A DNA stretch of 17,987 nt. It comes from Candidatus Zixiibacteriota bacterium. GTDB lineage: Bacteria > SM23-81. Of the stretch, positions 1 to 7,218 are shown one piece after another (positions within the stretch are counted from its first letter, which is position 1; every line of letters starts with the position of its first letter). The stretch covers positions 1-17,987 of the forward strand of contig DAOVRJ010000015.1 in NCBI GenBank assembly GCA_030628225.1, given 5' to 3'. The position numbers were made by a program, and so were the translations under genes. The notes beneath the pieces are model-generated. The model did not search any database. It was not told the DNA's origin and worked only from the letters and a program-made list of their open reading frames with translations.

Positions 1-276
1 ACAGACAAGGTAAAGACTAATATCACCTTAAAGACAAGGATCTCCAGGGAAAAACCGGAATGTATTACAGTAATCCCTGTTTTTGAAAATGCCGAGCCCT
101 ACGAACGGGAACTCCACGAACTTTACGGGATACATTTTGAAGGGCATCCCAGACTGATCCCGCTTTTGCTAGAAAGGGAATATAAAATACCCCCTTTCAG
201 GAAGGATTTTGATACCAGGAAATACGTAGAAGAAGTTTTTGATAGCGTTCCGGTTGTCGAGGAGAAAATGAAGTAA
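1..276 (+). CDS. NuoC-like (complex I 30 kDa family) subunit, 3' part only
   Basis: The open frame enters from the left edge and ends at TAA 274-276, giving the last 91 residues. The segment ERELHELYGIHFEGHP is the signature of the complex I 30 kDa (NuoC / HycE N-terminal) family, which packs against the 49 kDa subunit in the peripheral arm. The following tail (FRKDFDTRKY) is also typical of the family's C-terminus. Immediately downstream lies a NuoD-like gene, the normal partner. The start and N-terminal half are outside the window, so total length is unknown. The family call is firm. Whether the complex is a quinone-type complex I, an Mbx-like enzyme or something else cannot be read from this fragment. 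Confidence 0.88.
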   Translation, partial: TDKVKTNITLKTRISREKPECITVIPVFENAEPYERELHELYGIHFEGHPRLIPLLLEREYKIPPFRKDFDTRKYVEEVFDSVPVVEEKMK

Positions 277-319
277 GAGGAGGTATACAAACTCAGATGT
301 AGAAAAATAGAATGAGGCG

Positions 320-385
320 ATGAAAAAGATTTCACAAGAACGTGATGAGTTTATGAAGAAAGCTAAAGAAGGATGGAAACTTTGA
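320..385 (+). CDS. possible 21-codon ORF between nuoC-like and nuoD-like genes
   Basis: ATG 320 to TGA 383-385 encodes a short, highly charged peptide (MKKISQERDEFMKKAKEGWK plus Leu) rich in Lys and Glu. It overlaps the first 13 bases of the NuoD-like gene, so it could couple translation between the flanking genes. The only nearby Shine-Dalgarno-like bases, GAGG at 314-317, sit just 2 bases from the ATG, which is too close. I recognise no family. It may be a leader peptide, the remnant of a lost small gene, or chance. Existence as a protein is doubtful. Confidence 0.2.
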   Translation: MKKISQERDEFMKKAKEGWKL

Positions 386-1515
386 GTAAAAATGTAAATG
401 TTGGCAAAGGCCACTCTCCAAGAGAATTAGAATTATATTTCGGTCCTCAGCATTTAGGAATGGTGGGTAATTTCAGCATCACCCTGAAGGTAGAGGGCGA
501 TAGGATTTCTGAGGCTTCTGCTAACCCCGGCTATCTCCATCGTGGTTTCGAAAAACTCATGGAATATAGAACCTGGATACAGAATTTTCCTATGGTTTGT
601 CGGATAAACGTGGTAGAGCCCGACTCGATGGAAATGGTCTACTCGATGGCCGTTGAGAAACTGGCCGGGATTGAAGTGCCGGAAAGAGCTCACTATGTAC
701 GAAGCATTTATCTGGAGCTTGCCCGGGTAGGTTCCCATCTGTTCGGTTTATGGGCTTATGCCAACATGCTTGGTTTCGATACTGTTGCTCAGTGGGCCAT
801 GTATCACAGGGACCTCGTGCTGGACCTCTTCGAAGAGCTTACCGGCGGCAGAGTGTATCACATGTACATATGGCCCGGGGGGGTAAGACGTGATTTTCCA
901 GAAGGATTCAAGGATAAAGTTGTAACCACATTGCATTCTATAGGCGGTTGTGTACCGGATTACGATGCGACCTTTTTTGAGAACCGCCTGTTTTACGAAA
1001 GGGCTAAAGGGATAGGAAAAGTAACCCGGGGAGAAGCGAAGGAAATGGGGGCGACAGGTCAAATTCTCAGGGCGACCGGGATGAAATACGATATCAGGAA
1101 AGTTGAACCTTATGCTGCTTATGACAAAGTATCCTGGGAGGTACCTACCAGAGAAGATGGCGATGCATACTCCAGGATCTGGGTGATTCGGGACGAGATG
1201 ATTGAAAGTGTGCACATGATCTTTAAATTGCTGGATGCTATGCCCGAAGGAGAGGTTTACAACAGGATTCCCAACCCGTTCAAATGGGCAATTCCACCAG
1301 GAGAAGCTTATGTTCGATGCGAGTCTTCTCGCGGTGAGCTGGGGCTTTATATGGTGAGCAACGGTAAAGACAAACCCTATCGGGTGCACTTCAGGACCCC
1401 TTCCTATCCACACGGTTTGACAGTCCTGGAAAAGGCATTAAAGAATGCCAGCATCGCCGATGTGGGAAATATTATGATCAGCTTATACGTCGTTGCTCCG
1501 GAAATAGACAGGTAA
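373..1515 (+). CDS. NuoD-like 49 kDa subunit lacking Ni ligands (non-hydrogenase)
   Basis: This 380-residue protein belongs to the complex I 49 kDa / [NiFe]-hydrogenase large-subunit family. The N-terminus has GPQHLGMVGNF (about 24-34), the counterpart of the complex I GPQHPAAHG quinone-site loop with His27 kept. NPGYLHRGFEKLME (51-64) and ERAHYVRSIYLELAR (104-118) are family blocks. Aligning it without gaps to the true hydrogenase subunit at 9583, the CGIC positions become Asn79 to Glu82, and the C-terminal CxxC becomes Val/Glu. The protein ends in EIDR, as complex I NuoD does. It therefore cannot bind NiFe and should work at a quinone or other acceptor site. It follows a NuoC-like gene and precedes a NuoI-like fusion, consistent with one peripheral arm. 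The start ATG 373 is chosen because the frame is closed upstream at 343-345. A clear Shine-Dalgarno is not evident. Confidence 0.92.
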   Translation: METLSKNVNVGKGHSPRELELYFGPQHLGMVGNFSITLKVEGDRISEASANPGYLHRGFEKLMEYRTWIQNFPMVCRINVVEPDSMEMVYSMAVEKLAGIEVPERAHYVRSIYLELARVGSHLFGLWAYANMLGFDTVAQWAMYHRDLVLDLFEELTGGRVYHMYIWPGGVRRDFPEGFKDKVVTTLHSIGGCVPDYDATFFENRLFYERAKGIGKVTRGEAKEMGATGQILRATGMKYDIRKVEPYAAYDKVSWEVPTREDGDAYSRIWVIRDEMIESVHMIFKLLDAMPEGEVYNRIPNPFKWAIPPGEAYVRCESSRGELGLYMVSNGKDKPYRVHFRTPSYPHGLTVLEKALKNASIADVGNIMISLYVVAPEIDR

Positions 1516-1527
1516 TCGATAACGTTA

Positions 1528-3405
1528 ATGGGAAATAATGCCATGGCCAAGCGAAGTTTACTCAGTCCATTAAAGTCAGTCAGATATCTTTTTAAGAAAC
1601 CGAAGACGTTGAGGTATCCGTTTGAGCTGAAGGAACCCGCACAAAGATACAGGGGTTTTCATCTCAACGATTGGGAAAAGTGTACGGGTTGCGGGAACTG
1701 CGCTGATATTTGTCCCAACGAGGCGATCAACATGGTCGAAATATCCGAGTTAGAACCCAAACTCGGGGAAAAAAACGAGAGGCCGCAATTGGATTATGGA
1801 CGATGCTGTTTCTGCGGCTTGTGTGTGGATATATGCCCTCCAGGCTCCCTGCGGCTTTCCAGGGACTATTTTCACATACACTTTGACACAGATACTTTTG
1901 TATTCATCCCCAAGGACGAAAAAACGGATAAGGAAAAATTTCTCCCCCCCGGAAAATATTCGGTGTTAAAAGCAAGCCTGTCGCACAGAAAAGAGGATTA
2001 TGAAGGGTTTGCTTCTGATCTTCGATATACCCTGTTTGAGCCTGAGCGTGTGCAAATGCCTGAAGTACCACCAGAGGAAAGGAAACTCTCCTTTATCGAG
2101 CAGGTCATCGGGTACAATAAGGAAGAGGCCAAGAGAGAGGCGGCACGCTGTCTTGAGTGTAAGCTCTGCGAGGAGGCATGTCCGGCACATATGAAGATCT
2201 CCGAATATATTCAGGCCATTTACGAAGACAAGCCCGAAGAGTCCTTGAAAAAAATATTCGAGGACAATCCCATTCCTTCCATCTGTGGAAGGATCTGTAT
2301 GAGATATTGCGAGGACGCCTGCTCATTGCGGCTGAGGGGTGAAGCTTTGGCCATAAGATGGCTTAAGAGATACGTTGCAGATACCATTAAGGACTATGAG
2401 ACAGCATTAGAACTGAGTCCAGCAGAATCCACCGGCAAAAAGATCGCTGTAATCGGTGCCGGACCAAGTGGCTTGGCGGTTGCCTACTTTTTGGTTTTGT
2501 CAGGACATAAGATTTTGGTATTTGATGATTTACCTGGTGGAGGCGGTATGTTGCGCATCGGGCCACCGCTCTATCGGTTACCCATTGAAAGCATTGATAA
2601 AGATGTAAACTATATAGCCTCTTTGGGGGTCGAATTCAAGTTCAGTACCAATGTCGGTCAAGACTTATTGTTTGAAGATCTCCTAAGGGATTATGATGCG
2701 CTTTACTTAGGAATCGGAACCACAGTGAGCCGTTCGACAAAGGTGAAAAATTTTGAAAAGTGCCTATTGGCCCTTGATTTCCTGAAAGACAATAAAATTG
2801 GAGAGAAACGCAAAGTAGGAAAAGAAGTAATCGTTATCGGTGGTGGAAATGTGGCCATGGATGTAGCTCGAGAGACTTTGAGACTTCAGAATATGCAATA
2901 TCCGGATGAAAAGGTGAGCACAAAGACGGTTTCCCTGGAGGATTGGGATATCATGCCGGCCACTGAAGAGGAAATCGAAGAGGCAAAGGTTGAAGGAATA
3001 CAATTCAATCCCGGTTGGGGCCCCAAAGAGGTTAATTTGGATGAGAAAGGCCATGTCAAAGGGCTTCTCTGCATGAAGGTAAAATCTGTGTTCGATGATC
3101 AGGGGAAATTTGCACCGACCTTTTATGAAAAAGAGGAAATGCTTCTGGAAGGCGACATGATCATCGAGGCCATTGGACAGGCGCCGGATTTTTCATTCAT
3201 ATCCGAAAAGCTTTTTGATAAACTTGAATTTACCGAAATGAGGAAGGTAAAAGTCGATGAGAATGGGATGACCTCCATCCCCGGAGTTTTCGCCGGGGGG
3301 GACATCGTCAACACCAATTTAGATGCGGTCACGGCAATTGCCGATGCAAAGATTGCTTCGGAAGGTATTAACAGATATTTTATTAAGGGTATAAAAAATC
3401 CTTGA
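1528..3405 (+). CDS. NuoI-like ferredoxin fused to GltD/NfnB-type FAD/NAD(P) oxidoreductase
   Basis: The 625-residue protein has two parts. Residues 1-110 resemble complex I NuoI, with a RYRG block at 40-43 and two 4Fe-4S motifs (C52-C55-C58-C62P and C93-C96-C99-C103P). Residues from about 185 to the end match the small subunit of glutamate synthase, NfnB and dihydropyrimidine dehydrogenase. That part carries two more Fe-S motifs (C208-C211-C214-C218P and C253-C257-C261-C265), FAD-binding GAGPSG at 310-315, NAD(P)-binding GGGNVAMD at 438-445, and C-terminal GVFAGGDIVN at 587-596. The likely role is electron transfer between NAD(P)H or ferredoxin and a membrane complex formed with the NuoC/D-like neighbours, in place of NuoE/F/G. 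No glutamate synthase large subunit is nearby, so glutamate synthesis is unlikely. ATG 1528 is taken as start. ATG 1543 is an alternative, and neither has a strong Shine-Dalgarno. Confidence 0.88.
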   Translation: MGNNAMAKRSLLSPLKSVRYLFKKPKTLRYPFELKEPAQRYRGFHLNDWEKCTGCGNCADICPNEAINMVEISELEPKLGEKNERPQLDYGRCCFCGLCVDICPPGSLRLSRDYFHIHFDTDTFVFIPKDEKTDKEKFLPPGKYSVLKASLSHRKEDYEGFASDLRYTLFEPERVQMPEVPPEERKLSFIEQVIGYNKEEAKREAARCLECKLCEEACPAHMKISEYIQAIYEDKPEESLKKIFEDNPIPSICGRICMRYCEDACSLRLRGEALAIRWLKRYVADTIKDYETALELSPAESTGKKIAVIGAGPSGLAVAYFLVLSGHKILVFDDLPGGGGMLRIGPPLYRLPIESIDKDVNYIASLGVEFKFSTNVGQDLLFEDLLRDYDALYLGIGTTVSRSTKVKNFEKCLLALDFLKDNKIGEKRKVGKEVIVIGGGNVAMDVARETLRLQNMQYPDEKVSTKTVSLEDWDIMPATEEEIEEAKVEGIQFNPGWGPKEVNLDEKGHVKGLLCMKVKSVFDDQGKFAPTFYEKEEMLLEGDMIIEAIGQAPDFSFISEKLFDKLEFTEMRKVKVDENGMTSIPGVFAGGDIVNTNLDAVTAIADAKIASEGINRYFIKGIKNP

Positions 3406-3431
3406 CAAAGCGTTGTTTGCGGTGTTATAAT
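3402..3431 (+). promoter_or_regulatory. consensus extended -10 sigma70-type promoter of the hydrogenase operon
   Basis: TTGACA (3402-3407) and TATAAT (3426-3431) are exact consensus hexamers separated by 18 bases. TG at 3423-3424 adds an extended -10. The -35 box overlaps the TGA stop (3403-3405) of the preceding gene. A start of transcription is expected near A3437/A3438, about 42 bases before the preferred GTG 3480. No operator-like inverted repeat is obvious around it, so expression may be largely constitutive. Read-through from region 1 is also possible because I see no terminator between the two clusters. Confidence 0.88.
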
Positions 3432-3479
3432 GTTTTAACATGACTTGTGAAAAATTTCTCAAGCCGGCAGGAAATGCCC

Positions 3480-4526
3480 GTGAAGGTTTTAAAGACCAAT
3501 CGCGAGAAGTTTGAGCTTTTCCTCGAGAAAATCGTTGGGGATGGTGTATTATATGCCAACGTGGAGGACGAAGAAGGCCAGATTCATTTCGAGAAGCTTC
3601 TTCTCGATCAGCTAAGCAGGGTTACCCTGGGGAAGGCCAGGGCCCTGGAGACGTCCAAAGCCTTTTTCTTCACCCCGCGAACCAAAGTGGCTGAGTATCC
3701 CTCGTCTTCCGCCCAGGAGATCACGGCTACGAAGATGACCGTGCTGGGTCTCAAAGCCTGTGGCCTGAGGGCGCTTCAGATACTGGACCGGGTATTCATG
3801 GATGACATCACGGATCCGTTTTACCAGGCCAGAAGGAAGAACAGCACCATCATCACCTGTGATTGCACCGAGCCTTGGGAGACCTGTTTCTGCACCGAGA
3901 TGGGCCATTTGCCTTATCCCGAATCCGGATTCGACCTGAACATCTCGGTTTCAAACGGCCAGATTTTGGTAGAGGTGGGTACCAAGAAGGGCGATGCTCT
4001 GGTGGCGGAGCACTCTGGATTGTTCGCCGATGCCGATAAAACCTTACTGCAGCAGAGGGAGGCTAAGCGCAAAGCAACAGTTCAACGTGTGAAGAAGATC
4101 AACGAGCGTTTCGGCATCTCCGTTCCGTATCAAAAACAGGTTAAGGAATACCTGGACAGCCCGGCCTGGAAAAAGCAGGGATTAGCTTATTCCTGTGTGG
4201 AGTGTGGAGCATGCACCCATGTGTGTCCAACCTGCCGTTGCTTCTTGCTCTTCGATCAAAAGAAGGGAGACCATGCCGAGCGAGCCATGGTCTGGGACGT
4301 CTGTTTTTATCCCGGATACTGGCGCATGGCCGGAAAGCTCACCCCCAAACCAAGACTTTTAGACCGCTTCCAGAACCGCTTTTCCTGCAAGTTTGATTAT
4401 TTTGTAGATAACTACGAGGCCATTGCCTGTACAGGATGCGGCCGGTGCATAGAGGCCTGTATGGGCAAGATAGATATTCGCCAGTGTCTCAGCGAGATTC
4501 AAAAGCTGGAGAAGTCCCCTGCATAG
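3480..4526 (+). CDS. HydB/AsrA-like 4Fe-4S protein (sulfhydrogenase beta-type)
   Basis: The 348-residue iron-sulfur protein belongs to the family of archaeal sulfhydrogenase beta subunit (HydB) and anaerobic sulfite reductase subunit A. The C-terminal part has a dicluster domain: C239-C242-C245-C249P and C317-C320-C323-C327. A third cysteine group, CDCTEPWETCFC (127-138), fits the family's additional Fe-S site. It probably relays electrons between the flavoprotein encoded next and the hydrogenase iron-sulfur chain. The open frame extends up to GTG 3447, but that start would lie about 9 bases from the predicted transcript start with no Shine-Dalgarno. GTG 3480 has AGGA at 3469-3472 at suitable spacing and gives the family-like N-terminus MKVLKTNREKFELFLEK. 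ATG 3474 is less likely. First gene of the 18-gene operon, followed after 16 bases by its HydG-like partner. Confidence 0.87.
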   Translation: MKVLKTNREKFELFLEKIVGDGVLYANVEDEEGQIHFEKLLLDQLSRVTLGKARALETSKAFFFTPRTKVAEYPSSSAQEITATKMTVLGLKACGLRALQILDRVFMDDITDPFYQARRKNSTIITCDCTEPWETCFCTEMGHLPYPESGFDLNISVSNGQILVEVGTKKGDALVAEHSGLFADADKTLLQQREAKRKATVQRVKKINERFGISVPYQKQVKEYLDSPAWKKQGLAYSCVECGACTHVCPTCRCFLLFDQKKGDHAERAMVWDVCFYPGYWRMAGKLTPKPRLLDRFQNRFSCKFDYFVDNYEAIACTGCGRCIEACMGKIDIRQCLSEIQKLEKSPA

Positions 4527-4542
4527 AGGGTTGGTTTCTCAT

Positions 4543-5367
4543 ATGGCCAAGGTACAAAACCCATATTTTCCGCAAGAAGCTGAGATCCTCGAGGTGATCG
4601 AGGAGACGCCGACCATTAAGACCTTTGTGCTTCGATCGCAGGAGCCCATACCTTTTAAGGCTGGCCAGTTTATGGAGCTCACCGTTCCGCAGCTGGGTGA
4701 AGCCCCGTTTACGCCCTCCTCTTCTCCCCATAAACCGGAGCGGATGGAGATCACCATCCTGCGTACGGGAACGGTGACCGATGCCCTGCACCAGATGAAA
4801 GCAGGTCAGCTGGTGGGCCTAAGAGGACCTTTTGGCAAGGGATATCCGGTGCAGAAATTTTACGGCAAGGAGGTCCTGGTGGTTGGTGGGGGTGTCGGAT
4901 TGGCGCCCTTGAGGTCTTTACTCTACACCTTGTTTCACAACATCGACAAATTCAAGAGGGTTTCCATAAAGTATGGAGCTCGCCAGCCTGAGGAGCTCTG
5001 TTTCCAGAGAGAGTTCGAGAAATGGGGGAAGTTGGAGGGTGCGGACATGGATGTGACCATCGATGTGCCTGCACCCGGCTGGACCGGAAAGGTGGGTCTG
5101 GTGACCACCCTGCTGGATGATCTGGACCTGGATTTGAAGAGCTGCTACGTGGTCTCCTGCGGGCCAGATGTGATGCTTAAATTCGTCACCCTTAAATTGC
5201 TGGATGTGGGATTCCGGCCCGAGCAGATTTATCTGTCCATGAACCGGAATATGAGTTGTGGTGTAGGCAAGTGTGGGCACTGTGTCGTTGGTCGCTATTT
5301 TCTATGCAAGGATGGGCCGGACATGAACTACGCTGATGTCATGGACGTACCCGGCCTTTTTGGATAG
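4543..5367 (+). CDS. HydG/AsrB-like FAD/NAD(P)H-binding oxidoreductase
   Basis: This 274-residue protein of the ferredoxin-NADP reductase superfamily matches the sulfhydrogenase gamma subunit and anaerobic sulfite reductase subunit B. The N-terminal beta-barrel (about 1-105) would hold FAD. GGGVGLAPLRSL (115-126) is the nucleotide-binding loop and CGPDVM (206-211) the conserved NAD(P) motif. The C-terminus has a 2Fe-2S motif C239-xxxx-C244-xx-C247 with C255. With the preceding HydB-like protein it should form an NAD(P)H diaphorase, the entry or exit point for pyridine nucleotide electrons, acting in the cytoplasm on the membrane complex. ATG 4543 is preferred, with GAGGG at 4526-4530. The TTG at 4531 directly abuts that ribosome-binding site. 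Cofactor preference (NADH or NADPH) cannot be decided. Confidence 0.88.
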   Translation: MAKVQNPYFPQEAEILEVIEETPTIKTFVLRSQEPIPFKAGQFMELTVPQLGEAPFTPSSSPHKPERMEITILRTGTVTDALHQMKAGQLVGLRGPFGKGYPVQKFYGKEVLVVGGGVGLAPLRSLLYTLFHNIDKFKRVSIKYGARQPEELCFQREFEKWGKLEGADMDVTIDVPAPGWTGKVGLVTTLLDDLDLDLKSCYVVSCGPDVMLKFVTLKLLDVGFRPEQIYLSMNRNMSCGVGKCGHCVVGRYFLCKDGPDMNYADVMDVPGLFG

Positions 5368-5381
5368 GGCAAGAGGTGATC

Positions 5382-7217
5382 ATGGCTTCATCGAAAGTCA
5401 ACAGCACCAGAACCATCTGTCCTTTCTGCTCGCTGCAGGATTGGCTCAAGCTGCGGTGGAGTCGTTCTACCGCGCGTTTTACCAAGGATTCTTTCATCTC
5501 CGTTGATTACGATGCGCAAAATTCCATCAACGAGGGATCCCTGTGTCCTCGGGGAAATGCCGTAGCAGAGCTAGTTGATCACCCCCAACGGCTCATCTGT
5601 CCTTGCCTGAACGGGCAGGATGTCGATTGGGAGGAGGCATTTTCTCACGCGGCCAGTTCCCTGAAGGACCTGGCCAGGAAGCATGGTCCTGAGGCTGTGG
5701 GGGTCCTGGCCGGAGGTGGGTTGACTCTGGGGGAGGCCCTGAGCCTGGAAAAGCTAGCCCGGGAGGTTTTGAAAACTCCTTATGTGGCACCCCTTTTTCC
5801 CGATGATAGCGCCGTCTTTCACAGTTTGGCCCGTCTGGGTTGGGATGTGGGTTTTAGCCTGAAAGATCTTCAGGAGCGTCAGGTGATCCTTCTGGTAGGG
5901 GATGTGTTCACAGAACATCCGGTAATCTCCAAACGGATTCTGCGGGCTAAATACAAAGATCGAGGGCATCGTCTCTTTGTCATCGATTCCATGGCCACCC
6001 CGACCACCTGGTTTGCCCATGAGCATCTTCAGCCCATCCCGGGCACAGAGGTTCTAGTTTTAGCAGGCATTGCCCAGATGCTCTCGGCCTCGGCCAGAGG
6101 AAATGCAGGGGAGTTTCCCCTAAAACTGGACCTGGGGGGCATCGCCAAGCGAACAGGTGTCTCCCAGGAGCAGATGGGTAAGGTGGCCTCGGCCTTGAGC
6201 TCTGCCTCGGATGGAGCCATTATCCAATCTAATCTATATGGTCACCAGGGCTTACCAGGAGCCTGCACTATTCTCGGGCATGCTCTGGCTCGCTTGGCAG
6301 GGGGTAAGTTCTCCTTTTTGCACCTTCCCGTATCCTGTAATAGTCGGGGGGTCTTTCAGGTTCTTTCCTCTGCAGAAAAAGGCCAGAAGGTCGTCTCCGG
6401 TCCCCAGATTTTAGAGATGGTGACTGAGGGCAAGATCAAGGGACTTTTGCTGTTTGGACTGGATCCCCTCTCGGCTGTGCCCTCGGAGAAATTGGCGGAG
6501 GTCCTGGGAAGGCTGGAATTTCTCCTGGTGGCGGATCTATTGCCGACAAATTCCACGCCGCTGGCTAACGTCCTTTTGCCGGCAGCCGCTGGACCCGAGA
6601 AAAGTGGACAGCTGCTGTATTTAAACGGTGAGAAGCAAGATTTTGAGTCTGCTATACCCGCTCCTGGCCTGGCCTGGCCCGAGAAGGATATCATCGAGAA
6701 TCTGGCCCGTAAACTATCTCCCAAACATGATTTGTCCGCCACTTCTCCAGAGATCGAGGAGAGATTGAAAGGGGGAGCTAAAACCCCCTGGATGGAGATG
6801 CTTGCAGAGGTGGAACCTGTTCTGGGCAAGAAGCTGTCTGCCGACGAGGGTAAAGAGACGGCCTATCCTCTCTTCCTGGTGCCAACCGCTGTGCCGGCTC
6901 ACCTGGGAGATGGTAGCCTCTCCAGGCATTTAAGCTGGGCGCAGAAAACCTGCGGCAGCCCCTGCATCTGGGCCAACGCCGCTCTAATGGAAAAGCTGAG
7001 GTTGGTAGAAGGAGCCCGGGTCCAGGTTTCTTCCAAAGCGGACAGGGCTATTTTCCCTCTGCTGCTGGACCGCAAACTGCCTGAAAATGTGATCGCCGCT
7101 CCGGCTCATTTTCCCCAGGTACGTAAGCTTTTTTCCTGGAAACTCGATTCCCAATATGGAGATCTGGAGCTGGGGCCTGAGCGAGTCTTGCTGTCCCTCC
7201 CGAAGGAGAGCGGTTGA
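5382..7217 (+). CDS. degenerate molybdopterin oxidoreductase-family (NuoG/FdhA-like) protein
   Basis: The 611-residue protein has the domain order of formate dehydrogenase-type enzymes without NuoG's N-terminal 2Fe-2S domain. It runs from an N-terminal 4Fe-4S segment, through MopB domains with a VLLPAAAGPEKSG block in the middle-late part, to a C-terminal molybdopterin-dinucleotide-binding barrel (roughly 500-600). The cluster motif is changed: C13PFC16 and C55PRG are kept, but the third cysteine position is Asp20. In the region where formate dehydrogenases carry the Sec/Cys-His catalytic pair (RLCHSP-like) there is only LFPDDSAVFHSLARLG, with no Cys. TGA use as Sec is not involved, as the frame has no internal TGA. 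It is therefore probably structural or electron-transferring, as in NuoG, rather than a formate dehydrogenase. ATG 5382 has AAGAGG at 5371-5376. It sits between the diaphorase genes and a HycB-like ferredoxin. Confidence 0.82.
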   Translation: MASSKVNSTRTICPFCSLQDWLKLRWSRSTARFTKDSFISVDYDAQNSINEGSLCPRGNAVAELVDHPQRLICPCLNGQDVDWEEAFSHAASSLKDLARKHGPEAVGVLAGGGLTLGEALSLEKLAREVLKTPYVAPLFPDDSAVFHSLARLGWDVGFSLKDLQERQVILLVGDVFTEHPVISKRILRAKYKDRGHRLFVIDSMATPTTWFAHEHLQPIPGTEVLVLAGIAQMLSASARGNAGEFPLKLDLGGIAKRTGVSQEQMGKVASALSSASDGAIIQSNLYGHQGLPGACTILGHALARLAGGKFSFLHLPVSCNSRGVFQVLSSAEKGQKVVSGPQILEMVTEGKIKGLLLFGLDPLSAVPSEKLAEVLGRLEFLLVADLLPTNSTPLANVLLPAAAGPEKSGQLLYLNGEKQDFESAIPAPGLAWPEKDIIENLARKLSPKHDLSATSPEIEERLKGGAKTPWMEMLAEVEPVLGKKLSADEGKETAYPLFLVPTAVPAHLGDGSLSRHLSWAQKTCGSPCIWANAALMEKLRLVEGARVQVSSKADRAIFPLLLDRKLPENVIAAPAHFPQVRKLFSWKLDSQYGDLELGPERVLLSLPKESG

Positions 7218-7218
7218 G

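Noticed and set aside
748-1413. Long minus-strand open frames, for example 221 codons opposite the NuoD-like gene
   Set aside because: They lie antisense to clearly conserved coding sequence, carry no recognisable domains and are explained by codon bias of the real gene.
2425-3405. Glutamate synthase small subunit (GltD)
   Set aside because: The fold matches, but it is fused to a NuoI-like domain and lies in a complex I-like cluster. No large subunit is present, so the role is probably different.
5382-7217. Formate dehydrogenase catalytic subunit
   Set aside because: Domain layout fits the superfamily, but the third cluster Cys and the Sec/Cys active-site stretch are absent, so a formate dehydrogenase label is not supported.
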